Below the pieces are notes generated by a model. The model searched no databases. It was not told the origin of the DNA and saw nothing but the letters and a program-made list of their open reading frames with translations. From positions 124,001-188,000 of the forward strand of contig JAHLLQ010000005.1 of NCBI GenBank assembly GCA_020444065.1: a DNA stretch of 64,000 nucleotides, written 5' to 3'. Source of the DNA: a bacterium (GTDB taxonomy: Bacteria; Sumerlaeota; Sumerlaeia; SLMS01; JAHLLQ01). The translations under genes were made by a program, and so were the position numbers. How positions within the stretch are numbered: the first letter of the stretch is position 1; each line of letters opens with the position of its first letter. Shown here piece after piece: positions 16,908 through 25,978 of this stretch.

Positions 16908-18344
16908 ATGACCCTGATTAACTTACAGCCCTTGTTCGACTTCATGGGCCAATTTGTGGGTGGTCCCCAGAACGCGTTGATCATCGTGGGAGCGATCATC
17001 AAGATCCTCGCAGCGATCGGCAGTGTGATGGGGGCGGTTCCCTTCATTGTTCTCGCCGAGCGCAAGGTCATCGGCTACGTGCAGGACCGACCCGGTCCGA
17101 ACCGCGCCGGCCCCTGGGGCATTGTCCAGGGCATCGTCGACGGTCTGAAGCTGCTGGTGAAGGAAGATTTCATTCCCGGCGGCGCGGATCGCGTGCTCTA
17201 CCTGCTTGGGCCCACGCTCGTCACCATCCCTGCCTTCCTCGCGATGTGCATTATTCCCTTCGGCCCGATCATCGAGGGCCAGGCGCTGCTTGACTGGCTG
17301 ACGCTTTGGGGACTGCAGGGACTCTACACACCGTCCAGCCAACTTGCGCTGGCAATCACGAATCCGAACATCGGCATTCTGTACGTTTTCGCCATCACGT
17401 CGGTTGGCGTTTATGGTATCACGCTGGCGGGTTGGTCATCCGAGAACAAGTGGTCGCTGCTCGGCGGCATCCGCGCTTCTGCCCAGATGATCAGCTACGA
17501 ACTCAGCCTGTCGCTCTCGATCATCGGCGTGCTGCTGATTGCCGGCGATTTGAATCTCTACTCGATTCTCGACTCCCAGAGCGGCTGGTTCTGGCATTGG
17601 AACGTGTTCGCACAGCCTGTCGCCTTCCTGCTTTTCCTGACTTCGATGTTTGCGGAGACGAACCGTCTGCCGTTCGACCTTGCGGAAGGCGAATCGGAAC
17701 TGACCGGCGGCTTCCACACCGAGTATTCCTCGATGAAGTTCGCGCTGTTCTTCATGTCTGAGTACATCAACATGGTCACGGTTGCGGCGGTCTGTACGAC
17801 GCTGTTCCTCGGCGGCTACTTTCTCGTGCCGGAATCGTGGGCCGTCGGCGCGTTCGATTGGGTCTACGCGGCGATCGCCGATGGCGCGGGCATGACGTTG
17901 CCGAGCACCTTGGGAGTCATCACCGCCTCGTTGCTGGCCCCGATGGGATTGGCGATCAAGCTCGCCGGCTTCATTTTCTTCTACATTTTCGTTCGCGCCT
18001 GCTGGCCGCGTTTCCGTTACGACCAGGTGATGAACCTGGGCTGGAAGGTCCTGCTACCGGTCGGCCTGATCAACCTCGTCGTGACGGCCGTTGGCGTTGC
18101 CATTATCTCTGGTATCGCCGGCCAGTCCGCTGCTGCTGCGGGCGCCTCGCAGTCTGAAATCCAGGCCGCGATCACCGAGGGAATCAAGAACTACAAGATC
18201 CTCATCGGCGTTGTGACGTTTGGTCTGCTGGTCGTGGTGGAAGTGATCGTCACGGCTCGCCGGCGCAAGATGCTGAAGCGGGACTACCGCAATGTGTACT
18301 ACGAGAAGCAACCGGCCCGTAAGGCCCGGGCCGTACCGACTTGA
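16908..18344 (+). CDS. nuoH: NADH-quinone oxidoreductase subunit H, with a C-terminal extension
   Basis: A 478-residue membrane subunit at the quinone channel. Family motifs include AERKVIGYVQDRPGPNRAGP (residues 50-69) and MFAETNRLPFDLAEGESEL. The core ends near residue 390 (RYDQVMNLGWKVLLP), where many NuoH proteins stop. Here about 85 more residues include an Ala/Gln-rich loop, an added transmembrane helix at about 430-450 and a basic tail. The start at 16908 follows GAGAGGCGACGA; the upstream open frame is not protein-like. The first gene of the membrane-arm half of the operon. Confidence 0.95.
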   Translation: MTLINLQPLFDFMGQFVGGPQNALIIVGAIIKILAAIGSVMGAVPFIVLAERKVIGYVQDRPGPNRAGPWGIVQGIVDGLKLLVKEDFIPGGADRVLYLLGPTLVTIPAFLAMCIIPFGPIIEGQALLDWLTLWGLQGLYTPSSQLALAITNPNIGILYVFAITSVGVYGITLAGWSSENKWSLLGGIRASAQMISYELSLSLSIIGVLLIAGDLNLYSILDSQSGWFWHWNVFAQPVAFLLFLTSMFAETNRLPFDLAEGESELTGGFHTEYSSMKFALFFMSEYINMVTVAAVCTTLFLGGYFLVPESWAVGAFDWVYAAIADGAGMTLPSTLGVITASLLAPMGLAIKLAGFIFFYIFVRACWPRFRYDQVMNLGWKVLLPVGLINLVVTAVGVAIISGIAGQSAAAAGASQSEIQAAITEGIKNYKILIGVVTFGLLVVVEVIVTARRRKMLKRDYRNVYYEKQPARKARAVPT

Positions 18345-18449
18345 GAATTGTCATGGAGAGGACTCGAGGGAGCCGAACGAATCGACTGCAAGGCAAGCGT
18401 TGACGGTCAGTCAGACGGGTAAACTCCCCCGGGAAGGAAGTAACCAACC

Positions 18450-18986
18450 ATGTTAGTGGAACTGCTCAAAGGATTCGCCGTCGCCGGCAAGCACATCGCG
18501 CGCTATGCGGCTGGCAAGGGCAAGGTGACCGTCGAGTATCCGGAAGTGCGGCGCGAACAGCCGCTGTTCTTCCGCGGTCGGCATCGGTTGCAGCGTTACT
18601 CCGACGGACTGGAGCGCTGCGTCGGCTGCGCGCTTTGTGCCGCCGTTTGCCCGAGCGAGGCGATTTACCTCGAAGCGAAGGAAAACAACCCGAACAACCG
18701 GGTTTCGGCGGGCGAACGCTACGCCGAGATTTACCAGATCCATTTGCTGCGCTGCATCTTCTGCGGATTCTGCGAAGAGGCATGTCCGGAGAATGCGATC
18801 GTGATGGGGCCGACCTACGAGTTGGCGAATCACCGTCGCACAGACTTCATTGCGCAGAAGCAGGATATGCTGGACGCGCCGGAGAAGGGCTTCGGCGACT
18901 ATCACGAATACGATCCGTACGTTTCGCACGTAACACCCGAATCGGACAAGGAAGCGAAGGCCGACCCATGGGCGCTGAATTCCTGA
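18450..18986 (+). CDS. nuoI: NADH-quinone oxidoreductase subunit I (two 4Fe-4S clusters)
   Basis: A 178-residue ferredoxin-type subunit with two classical 4Fe-4S motifs, CVGCALCAAVCPSE and CIFCGFCEEACPEN, carrying clusters N6a and N6b. The amphipathic N-terminal helix and the RYSDGLERC lead-in are typical. The 105-base gap from nuoH ends in a strong GGGAAGGAAG ribosome site. The 3' end overlaps nuoJ by 19 bases. Confidence 0.97.
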   Translation: MLVELLKGFAVAGKHIARYAAGKGKVTVEYPEVRREQPLFFRGRHRLQRYSDGLERCVGCALCAAVCPSEAIYLEAKENNPNNRVSAGERYAEIYQIHLLRCIFCGFCEEACPENAIVMGPTYELANHRRTDFIAQKQDMLDAPEKGFGDYHEYDPYVSHVTPESDKEAKADPWALNS

Positions 18987-19519
18987 TCTACGCAATCTTG
19001 TACCTGGTAACGATTGGCGGCGCCGTGATGGTGATCGCCAGTCGTGACACGGTGCGCTCCGCCATGGCGCTGGTGCTCGTGATGCTCAGCCTGGCGGCAC
19101 ATTACTTCTACCTGGGCCAGGAATTCGTTGGCGCGATTCAGATCATCGTGTACGCTGGCGCGATCATGGTTCTGTTCCTCTTCGTGATCATGTTGCTGAA
19201 CGTGCGCGAACGCGAAGTGGCTCCTTGGTACATGCGCAGCCCCAGGTTCTGGGGCGGGGCGCTCGCGCTGTTATTCTTCGCCCTTCTGGCCATTGGCATC
19301 AACATCTTCGCTGCCAGTTCGATGACGACGTCCGCCCACTCCGGTGAGGCGCCGACGATCGTCGACCTGGTGACCTTGCTGATGACGAAGTACAGCCTGC
19401 CGTTCCTTCTGACATCGATCCTGCTGCTGGTGGCGGTGATCGGGGCGGTTGTGATGGGACGCCGGGTCGACCCGGAAACGGGCGAGGAATACATTCCCGA
19501 TGAATCCGAGATTGCTTGA
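18968..19519 (+). CDS. nuoJ: NADH-quinone oxidoreductase subunit J
   Basis: A 183-residue membrane subunit with five predicted helices. The segment VGAIQIIVYAGAIMVLFLFVIMLLN (residues about 56-80) is the conserved pi-bulge helix of NuoJ. The ATG at 18968 lies inside the end of nuoI; longer open frames upstream only translate nuoI out of frame. The soluble stretch at about 113-125 (SMTTSAHSGEAPT) is normal for the long loop of the family. nuoK starts 9 bases after its stop. Confidence 0.95.
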   Translation: MGAEFLIYAILYLVTIGGAVMVIASRDTVRSAMALVLVMLSLAAHYFYLGQEFVGAIQIIVYAGAIMVLFLFVIMLLNVREREVAPWYMRSPRFWGGALALLFFALLAIGINIFAASSMTTSAHSGEAPTIVDLVTLLMTKYSLPFLLTSILLLVAVIGAVVMGRRVDPETGEEYIPDESEIA

Positions 19520-19528
19520 GGCGATTGA

Positions 19529-19834
19529 ATGGAACCGACATTTATTTACACGCTGATTCTAGCCGGGTCCGTCTTCACGTTGGGTGTTCTCGGCGTTATG
19601 TGGAAGCGCCACGCCGTTTCGCTGCTGATGTGCGTGGAGATGATGCTGAACGCAGGTAACCTGGCGTTCGTGGCATTTGCGCAGGAGTACGGCCTGATGC
19701 AGGGCGGACTTCTCGTTTTGTTTGTGATGACCGTTGCCGCGGCGGAAGCCGCTGTCGGTCTGGCGATCTTTATCGCGATATTCCGGGCACGGCGCCATAT
19801 ACGCGTCGACGAACTGGATATGATGCGGGGTTGA
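19529..19834 (+). CDS. nuoK: NADH-quinone oxidoreductase subunit K
   Basis: A 101-residue, three-helix subunit with glutamates in helices 2 and 3 (LMCVEMMLNAGNLAFVAF and MTVAAAEAAVGLAIF) that form part of the proton path. Length and motifs match the family closely. Unusually, the next complex I gene is nuoN rather than nuoL. Confidence 0.96.
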   Translation: MEPTFIYTLILAGSVFTLGVLGVMWKRHAVSLLMCVEMMLNAGNLAFVAFAQEYGLMQGGLLVLFVMTVAAAEAAVGLAIFIAIFRARRHIRVDELDMMRG

Positions 19835-19873
19835 TCCCGCCACCCCAGGTCCCTCGAGGTCTTCCAAACGCTG

Positions 19874-21568
19874 ATGATTTCACAAGTGACTGCTTACGTT
19901 CCGCAAATCAGCATCGACCAGGTCGCTCCTTTCCTGATCCTGGCCGTTGCAGCGCTGTTGGTCCTGGCGCTCGATGCGCTGCTTGATATTCTGGTAAAGG
20001 GCATCACGCGCGAACGGCGCGACATGGTGCTGGCGATTGTCGCCGGCGCGGCCCTGGTTGTGACCGGCTTCACCTTCTATGTGGATGTGCTGGGTGCGAC
20101 CGGCCGGCCGTTCTTCGAAGGTGCGTTGCGCGCCGACGAATTCGGCAACCTGGGTGCGCTGACGATTCTCTTCTCCGCGCTCGTCTTCCTGATCATGGCG
20201 CCGCGCTTCGTGAAGAAGTACACCCTGCCCGCGGGCGAACTCTACGCGCTGCTTCTCTTTGCCGTCTTCGGCATGACGATGCTGGCCGTGGCGAATGAAT
20301 TGATTACCGCCTTCATCTGCATCGAGATCCTCTCCCTTTCGCTCTACGTGATGGCCGGCATCAATCGCCGCAGCCCGAAGGCCATCGAGGCCTCTTTCAA
20401 GTATTTCATCCTTGGCGCATTCGCATCGGCTTTCCTGGTGCTCGGCATCGCGTTCATCTTTGGCGCGACCGGAACCACACAGATGTTCGGTGAGAACAGC
20501 GTGATGGAGTCCCTCCAGGCGCAGCGCGCGGCTGGACAGGTTGTGCAATTGCCCTCGGATGTGGCGACTTATAACCTCGGCATCAACGATGTGCTGTACG
20601 CCGGCGAACGCCTCGCGAATGCAGTCGTTCCGGCCGCATCGGTTGTCGACGGGCAGGTCCTTGCGACGCCGAACCCCGAGTTGGTTTCACTGCCGATCAA
20701 TCCGATGTGGGTTTACCTTGGCTTTACGCTGATGCTGGTTGGGATCGGCTTCAAGCTCTCCCTCGCGCCGTTCCACATGTGGGCGCCGGATGTTTACGAG
20801 GGAGCGCCGACGATCACGGCGATGTTTATCGCCACCGCCTCGAAGGTTGCGGCGTTCGCGTTCCTTGTCCACTTCGTCGAAGCGATGTCCTTCTGGCGTT
20901 ACTTCCCCGTCGGGACCTCGTTCGTGATTGGCGCGATCGCGTTGATCTCCATGCTCTGGGGCAATCTCGCCGCGCTGGTGCAGACAAACATCAAGCGCAT
21001 GCTTGCGTACTCGTCGGTTGCCCACGGCGGCTATATGGCTGTCGGCGTGACGACGTTGCTGACGCAGAGTGTGTTCTCCGATCCGCTGCGCCAGGCCGAT
21101 GTGCGCAACTCGATCATCCTTTACCTGTTTGCATACACACTGATGAACGTCGTGGCGTTCGGTATCGTTGCCTATCTTGGCAAAGAAGGCGAATCGGACA
21201 TCGCGAACTATCGCGGTCTTTCGAAGCGCCGCCCCGGCCTCGCGGCTGCGATGGCCATCACGATGATCAGCCTGACCGGCATTCCGCCCACGGTTGGTTT
21301 TGCTGGGAAGTTCTTCATTTTCAAGGAAGCGATTTCGGCGGGCCTGATTGAATTGGCCGTCGTTGCGATGATCGCCAGTGCCATCTCCGCGTTCTACTAT
21401 CTGCGCGTGGTCGTGGCGATGTACATGCAGGACGAAGAGGAAGAGGCAACGATCGCCGGCGGTGTGTTGCAGACTGCCGGTGGCTATCAGTTTGTTGTTG
21501 GGCTGAGCACGACGATGATCTTCGTGTTCGGCATTCTGCCGGCGCTGTTCCTGGCGCTGGGACGGTAA
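19874..21568 (+). CDS. nuoN: NADH-quinone oxidoreductase subunit N (antiporter-like)
   Basis: A 564-residue antiporter-like proton-pumping subunit. NuoN-type motifs include GLNDVLYAGE-like loop sequence, SLAPFHMWAPDVYEGAPT, the lysine helix QTNIKRMLAYSSVAHGGYM, and SLTGIPPTVGFAGKFFIF. It is longer than the usual 480-500 residues, with an N-terminal helix block and an insertion at about residues 203-270 between helices. It sits between nuoK and nuoL, whereas nuoN usually ends the operon. Confidence 0.94.
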   Translation: MISQVTAYVPQISIDQVAPFLILAVAALLVLALDALLDILVKGITRERRDMVLAIVAGAALVVTGFTFYVDVLGATGRPFFEGALRADEFGNLGALTILFSALVFLIMAPRFVKKYTLPAGELYALLLFAVFGMTMLAVANELITAFICIEILSLSLYVMAGINRRSPKAIEASFKYFILGAFASAFLVLGIAFIFGATGTTQMFGENSVMESLQAQRAAGQVVQLPSDVATYNLGINDVLYAGERLANAVVPAASVVDGQVLATPNPELVSLPINPMWVYLGFTLMLVGIGFKLSLAPFHMWAPDVYEGAPTITAMFIATASKVAAFAFLVHFVEAMSFWRYFPVGTSFVIGAIALISMLWGNLAALVQTNIKRMLAYSSVAHGGYMAVGVTTLLTQSVFSDPLRQADVRNSIILYLFAYTLMNVVAFGIVAYLGKEGESDIANYRGLSKRRPGLAAAMAITMISLTGIPPTVGFAGKFFIFKEAISAGLIELAVVAMIASAISAFYYLRVVVAMYMQDEEEEATIAGGVLQTAGGYQFVVGLSTTMIFVFGILPALFLALGR

Positions 21569-21577
21569 GGACGACGT

Positions 21578-21898
21578 ATGAACGCCAAGTGCCTCTGCAC
21601 ACCGGAAGCGGCACGAGCGCTCTGTCAGGCGATGGGGTTGCCCGCCGCCGATGTTGTCGAAGCAGAGATCGAGTTTCGCGAACTTCCGTACTGCATCGTC
21701 TCGCGCTCGCGCGAGCAGTGGACGGAAGCCCGCGGCGACATCACCGCCTTGCAGGTTGTCGCGATCGGCGATCGCGGCCTGGTGCTTGATCCGGGCAGCA
21801 CGACGTCTGATGGACAAGATTCCGCCCGGCGCACGCTGATCCCGTGGACGAATATCCTCAGCCTCACGGTCGCTCCGGCGTCCGCGGCTGCGCAGTAA
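21578..21898 (+). CDS. Unrecognised small soluble protein between nuoN and nuoL
   Basis: A 106-residue protein with no transmembrane segment. The first 20 residues contain three cysteines (C5, C7, C16), then a charged stretch and a C-terminal part that looks mostly beta (ITALQVVAIGDRGLVL, LIPWTNILSLTV). An AAGGA ribosome site lies six bases before the ATG at 21578; it is 9 bases after nuoN and 28 bases before nuoL. The end resembles small beta-barrel domains that carry an IPW-x-N turn, but I cannot assign a family. Co-transcription suggests a complex I link; this is inference. Confidence 0.68.
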   Translation: MNAKCLCTPEAARALCQAMGLPAADVVEAEIEFRELPYCIVSRSREQWTEARGDITALQVVAIGDRGLVLDPGSTTSDGQDSARRTLIPWTNILSLTVAPASAAAQ

Positions 21899-21926
21899 AC
21901 CTTAGAGTTCGGAGACGAGTGTCCCG

Positions 21927-24158
21927 ATGATTGCCTATGTCTGGTTGATACCGCTGGTCATGCTCCTGGCCGCCTTCATTAATGGCTTGGGAGTACGCCG
22001 GCTTGGCCGCTTTGCCGGCCACATTGCCTGGATTGCGATGGCCATCGCATGTGCGACGGCGTTCGCGATTCTCTTCCAAGTGATTGGGCTCGCCCATGAC
22101 CCGCATTGGCACGGCGAGACCGTGCGGCTGTGGAACTGGTTCCACATCCCCAATGCGTTCGGCAGCGACCGGACCTTCAACATCGACATGGCCTTCCATG
22201 TCGACCAGCTCACCGCCATTTACCTCTGCTTCGTCTCGTTCATTGGCCTGCTCGTGTTCATCTACGCGACCGGCTACATGAAGGAGAAGCACCACGGGCA
22301 CCTGGAGCTCGATCCGGGATACGCGCGCTTCTTCGCTTATCTGCCGCTGTTCGCCGCGTCGATGTTCACGCTCGTGCTCGGAGACAATCTGGCCGTGATG
22401 TTCATCGGTTGGGAAGGCGTGGGCCTGTGCTCCTACCTCCTGATCGGCTACTACTTCGATCGCCCCTTCAGTGAAATCCTCTCCTGCGCCGACGCCGGTC
22501 GTAAGGCGTTCGTGATGAACCGCATCGGCGACGCCGGAATGATCGTCGGTATCGGCCTCGTCTTCTGGGGCCTCGGCACAGTGAACTTCCAGGACATCAA
22601 CCACGTTCTCGAAACCGGCAAGCTGCTGAACGGCAATCCGATCCCGGCGTCGTTCAAGTACGGCGGCATTCTGGTGACGGTCGCTGCCCTTGCGATGTTC
22701 CTCGGAGCCACTGGCAAATCTGCGCAGATTCCCCTGTTCACCTGGCTGCCGGACGCCATGGCAGGCCCCACACCGGTGTCTGCCCTGATCCACGCCGCCA
22801 CGATGGTGACCGCAGGCATTTACATGGTGGCGCGTTTGAACGTGCTCTACTTCCTTTCGCCGGCGGCGATGGCAGTGGTTGCGATCATTGGTGCGCTGAC
22901 GGCCTTTGCCGCAGCGACGATGGGTCTGACGCAGCGCGGTATCAAGAAGGCGCTGGCTTACTCAACGGTTTCACAGCTCGGCTACATGTTCCTGGCGCTT
23001 GGCGTCGGATCGATGGCGGCCGGTATTTTCCACGTTTTCACACACGCGTTCTTCAAAGGCTGTCTCTTCCTTTGCGCCGGCTCTGTGATTCACGCGATGC
23101 ACCACGAAGAAGACATGTTCAAGATGGGCGGCCTGAAGAAGTACATGCCGTCGACGCGCTGGACTTACCTGTTCGCGACGCTGGCGATTTCCGGCTTCCC
23201 CCTGACGAGCGGTTTCTTCTCGAAGGACGAAATCCTCTACAGTTCCTTCATCTCGTCGGGCGACGGCTTCCCGTTCCTGTGGGTGATCGGCGTGATTACC
23301 GCGCTGTTGACCGCCATCTATATGGGCCGCACCTACTTCTTGACGTTCGAAGGGCCGGAGCGCTTTGACGAGCACACGCGTGAGCATCTGCACGAGTCGC
23401 CCGCGAATATGACCGGGCCGCTTTGGATACTCGCCATCGGCGCGCTGGTGTTGGGTTTTCTGAACGTGCCGGCGGCGATGGGGAAATTCATCCCGGTTCC
23501 GAGCGGCATGTTCCACCACTTCCTGGCCCCGGTCGTTGACCGCGGTGCGGAACTGGTCGCGGCACACAACATGGGCGTTCACGTCGACCACGCTGCCGGC
23601 GAAGCGATCAATGGTTCGCTGGTCGTTGCCGGCGCGACTGCAGAGCAGATGGCCGAAGAGCACGGAGGCCAGGAACTCCTGCTGGCGCTGCTCTCCATCG
23701 TTGTTGCGCTGATTGGTTTGGGCATTTCGTGGGTGCTGTATGTCAGTGGTATTTCGGAGAAGGCCAAGGCCCTCGGCCGCAGCCTGCGCCCACTGTGGAG
23801 CGTCTCCTTCTACCGCTGGTACTGGGACGATTTCTATAACAAGGTCTTCCGCGATGGAACGTGGAATGCCTCGAAGGCCGTGTGGCAGTTCGACGCGAAC
23901 ATCATCGATGGAATCGTAGTTGGTTCCGGTCGAGCGGCGCGGCGAATCGGTCGCGCATTGCGCACGCTGCAGACGGGACAGGTTCAGGTCTATGGCCTGG
24001 TGATGTTCTTGGGAATCTGCATGTTCCTTCTCTATTACGTGGTCGGAATGTCGGACTTCCTGCAGAAGTACTATCCGCGCACGGAAGAACAATCCAAGCA
24101 GGTGAGAGTGGAGGCGCGGCCGCATCACGAACCGCCCATCCAGATTGCTACTCACTAA
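21927..24158 (+). CDS. nuoL: NADH-quinone oxidoreductase subunit L (antiporter-like, lateral helix)
   Basis: A 743-residue proton-pumping subunit. The motifs FIGWEGVGLCSYLLIGYY, SAQIPLFTWLPDAMAGPTPVSAL (two parts), KALAYSTVSQLGYMFLALG, HAFFKGCLFLCAGSVIHAMHHE and GFPLTSGFFSKDEIL all match NuoL. The C-terminal 150 residues contain the lateral-helix region and a final membrane anchor, followed by a basic/His tail. Length is on the long side for NuoL (about 610-690) because of the loop at about 530-580. Confidence 0.96.
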   Translation: MIAYVWLIPLVMLLAAFINGLGVRRLGRFAGHIAWIAMAIACATAFAILFQVIGLAHDPHWHGETVRLWNWFHIPNAFGSDRTFNIDMAFHVDQLTAIYLCFVSFIGLLVFIYATGYMKEKHHGHLELDPGYARFFAYLPLFAASMFTLVLGDNLAVMFIGWEGVGLCSYLLIGYYFDRPFSEILSCADAGRKAFVMNRIGDAGMIVGIGLVFWGLGTVNFQDINHVLETGKLLNGNPIPASFKYGGILVTVAALAMFLGATGKSAQIPLFTWLPDAMAGPTPVSALIHAATMVTAGIYMVARLNVLYFLSPAAMAVVAIIGALTAFAAATMGLTQRGIKKALAYSTVSQLGYMFLALGVGSMAAGIFHVFTHAFFKGCLFLCAGSVIHAMHHEEDMFKMGGLKKYMPSTRWTYLFATLAISGFPLTSGFFSKDEILYSSFISSGDGFPFLWVIGVITALLTAIYMGRTYFLTFEGPERFDEHTREHLHESPANMTGPLWILAIGALVLGFLNVPAAMGKFIPVPSGMFHHFLAPVVDRGAELVAAHNMGVHVDHAAGEAINGSLVVAGATAEQMAEEHGGQELLLALLSIVVALIGLGISWVLYVSGISEKAKALGRSLRPLWSVSFYRWYWDDFYNKVFRDGTWNASKAVWQFDANIIDGIVVGSGRAARRIGRALRTLQTGQVQVYGLVMFLGICMFLLYYVVGMSDFLQKYYPRTEEQSKQVRVEARPHHEPPIQIATH

Positions 24159-24182
24159 CGAGCGACGACGAGGTCTGATTGC

Positions 24183-25892
24183 ATGTTACTGACGTTGATG
24201 ATTCTGACTCCGCTGGTTCTTGGCCTGCTTGCCTTGTTGGTTGTGCCGCGCCAGCAGATGAAGTTCGCCGCTCTGGCGATCACAGTGCTCGACCTGCTGC
24301 TCTCCATCGTGGCGGCGTTCAGCTTTGAATGGGCCGGCAAGACCGAACAGGTCGCCTTGTTCGGCAAGATGGTGACAACGCACTTCCAGTTGGCCGTGCG
24401 CCAGCCCTGGCCGCTGCTTGAGCAATTTGGCATCAGCTTCGCCGTCGGCGTGGACCACCTCAGCATGCTGATGGTCCTGCTGACGACGGCGCTTGGCGTG
24501 ATTGCGATTCTCTGCTCTTTCTCTGCGATCACCGAGCGCCAGAAGGAATACTACTTCTTCCTGCTGATTCTTCAGACTGGTATTCTTGGTACATTCTGTT
24601 CGCTCGATATGTTCCTGTTCTACATTTCATGGGAACTGATGGTGATTCCGCTGTACTTCCTGATCGGCATCTGGGGCTCGAAGAACCGCGTGTACGCGAC
24701 GATGAAGTTCGTCATCTACACGCTGGTCGGTTCTCTGATGATGCTGCTGGCCATTCTGTGGATGTACTACAACGGACCGCACACGTACTCCTACGAGCGC
24801 ATCCTTGACGAAGTTCAGAACGCGCACATCTGGCGTGGAGCGATGTGGCCCTTCCTCGGGCTGATCCTCGCCTTCCTGATCAAGGTGCCGTTGTGGCCGC
24901 TGCATACATGGTTGCCCGATGCGCACACCGAGGCCCCGACGGCCGGCTCCGTGATTCTTGCCGGCGTGCTGCTGAAGACCGGCGTGTACGGCATCTTGCG
25001 CTTCTGCATTCCGCTGTTCCCGCACGCGGCAGTCAGCTTTGCGCCTCTGCTGACGTGGCTCTCCGTGATCGCGATCATCTACGGCGCGATGACCGCCATG
25101 GTACAGACGGACATGAAGCGCCTCGTCGCCTACTCCTCCGTCAGCCACATGGGATTCATCGTCCTCGGTATATTCAGCTTCAATGGCCCCGGCATCAGCG
25201 GCGCCATTGTTCAGATGATCAACCACGGTATCTCGACCGGCGGACTCTTCCTCGCGGTCGGCATGATTTACGAACGCCGTCACACACGCGCGATGGCCGA
25301 CTTCGGCGGCCTGGCCCACACGGTTCCCGTGTACGCGGCATTGACGATGATTATGGTTCTCTCGTCCGTCGGCCTGCCCGGTCTGAATGGCTTCGTCGGC
25401 GAGTTCCCGATCCTGATTGGCGCAATGCAGAACGTGCCGATTCAAGAACTGGCTCGCGAGTCCGGAACGATCTCGGCCTTCCTGCACCAGGCGAACTACA
25501 CGTGGGTTGTTGCGGGGCTCGCTGCCACCGGTGTGATCCTCGGCGCGGTCTACCTGCTGCTGATGTACCAGAAGGTCTTCTACGGCAAGGTCACGAAAGA
25601 AGAGAATAAGACCCTTACGGACCTGAACTTCCGCGAGATCTTCCAGCTCTCCGTGCTCGCCATTGCGGCGCTTGTCATCGGCCTGTTCCCGCGCGTGGTC
25701 TTCACGCCGGTGAACCACAATACCGAGATGATCCTGGCCGCCGTTCAGGAGCCCCTTGGCCTGCAAAAGAACGAAGAATCGGAAACGGCTCCCGTGCAGC
25801 ACGAAATGCACGAAGAACACGCTCCGGCGGGGGAGGAACACCACGCCGCAGTCGCGACAGATGACGTCGACCTGGCCGAAGTGGTGGACTGA
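24183..25892 (+). CDS. nuoM: NADH-quinone oxidoreductase subunit M (antiporter-like)
   Basis: A 569-residue antiporter-like subunit and last recognised gene of the operon. NuoM features include ISWELMVIPLYFLIGIWG, KVPLWPLHTWLPDAHTEAPT, AMTAMVQTDMKRLVAYSSVSHMGF and SVGLPGLNGFVGEF. The C-terminal 45 residues are an unusual hydrophilic tail rich in Glu and His (EMHEEHAPAGEEHH) ending in acidic residues; it could bind metal but that is only suggested by composition. A strong hairpin follows 39 bases after the stop. Confidence 0.96.
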   Translation: MLLTLMILTPLVLGLLALLVVPRQQMKFAALAITVLDLLLSIVAAFSFEWAGKTEQVALFGKMVTTHFQLAVRQPWPLLEQFGISFAVGVDHLSMLMVLLTTALGVIAILCSFSAITERQKEYYFFLLILQTGILGTFCSLDMFLFYISWELMVIPLYFLIGIWGSKNRVYATMKFVIYTLVGSLMMLLAILWMYYNGPHTYSYERILDEVQNAHIWRGAMWPFLGLILAFLIKVPLWPLHTWLPDAHTEAPTAGSVILAGVLLKTGVYGILRFCIPLFPHAAVSFAPLLTWLSVIAIIYGAMTAMVQTDMKRLVAYSSVSHMGFIVLGIFSFNGPGISGAIVQMINHGISTGGLFLAVGMIYERRHTRAMADFGGLAHTVPVYAALTMIMVLSSVGLPGLNGFVGEFPILIGAMQNVPIQELARESGTISAFLHQANYTWVVAGLAATGVILGAVYLLLMYQKVFYGKVTKEENKTLTDLNFREIFQLSVLAIAALVIGLFPRVVFTPVNHNTEMILAAVQEPLGLQKNEESETAPVQHEMHEEHAPAGEEHHAAVATDDVDLAEVVD

Positions 25893-25931
25893 TCGCGTTC
25901 GTTGAATTGAGCCTTGCCAGAAACGTCCCTG

Positions 25932-25974
25932 CGCCCGACACTCTCCATTGAGACGTGTCGGGCGAAAGGTTTTT
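25932..25974 (+). terminator. Strong hairpin closing the nuo operon, directly before the DUF493 start
   Basis: CGCCCGACAC (25932-25941) pairs with GTGTCGGGCG (25955-25964). Inside, TCTC and GAGA extend the stem to 14 pairs with a CATT loop and one bulged C. AAAGGTTTTT follows. This looks like a rho-independent terminator for the nuo operon. The GAAAGG after the stem is also the ribosome site for the GTG start at 25979, so terminator and next-gene leader overlap. Confidence 0.72.
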
Positions 25975-25978
25975 AGCC

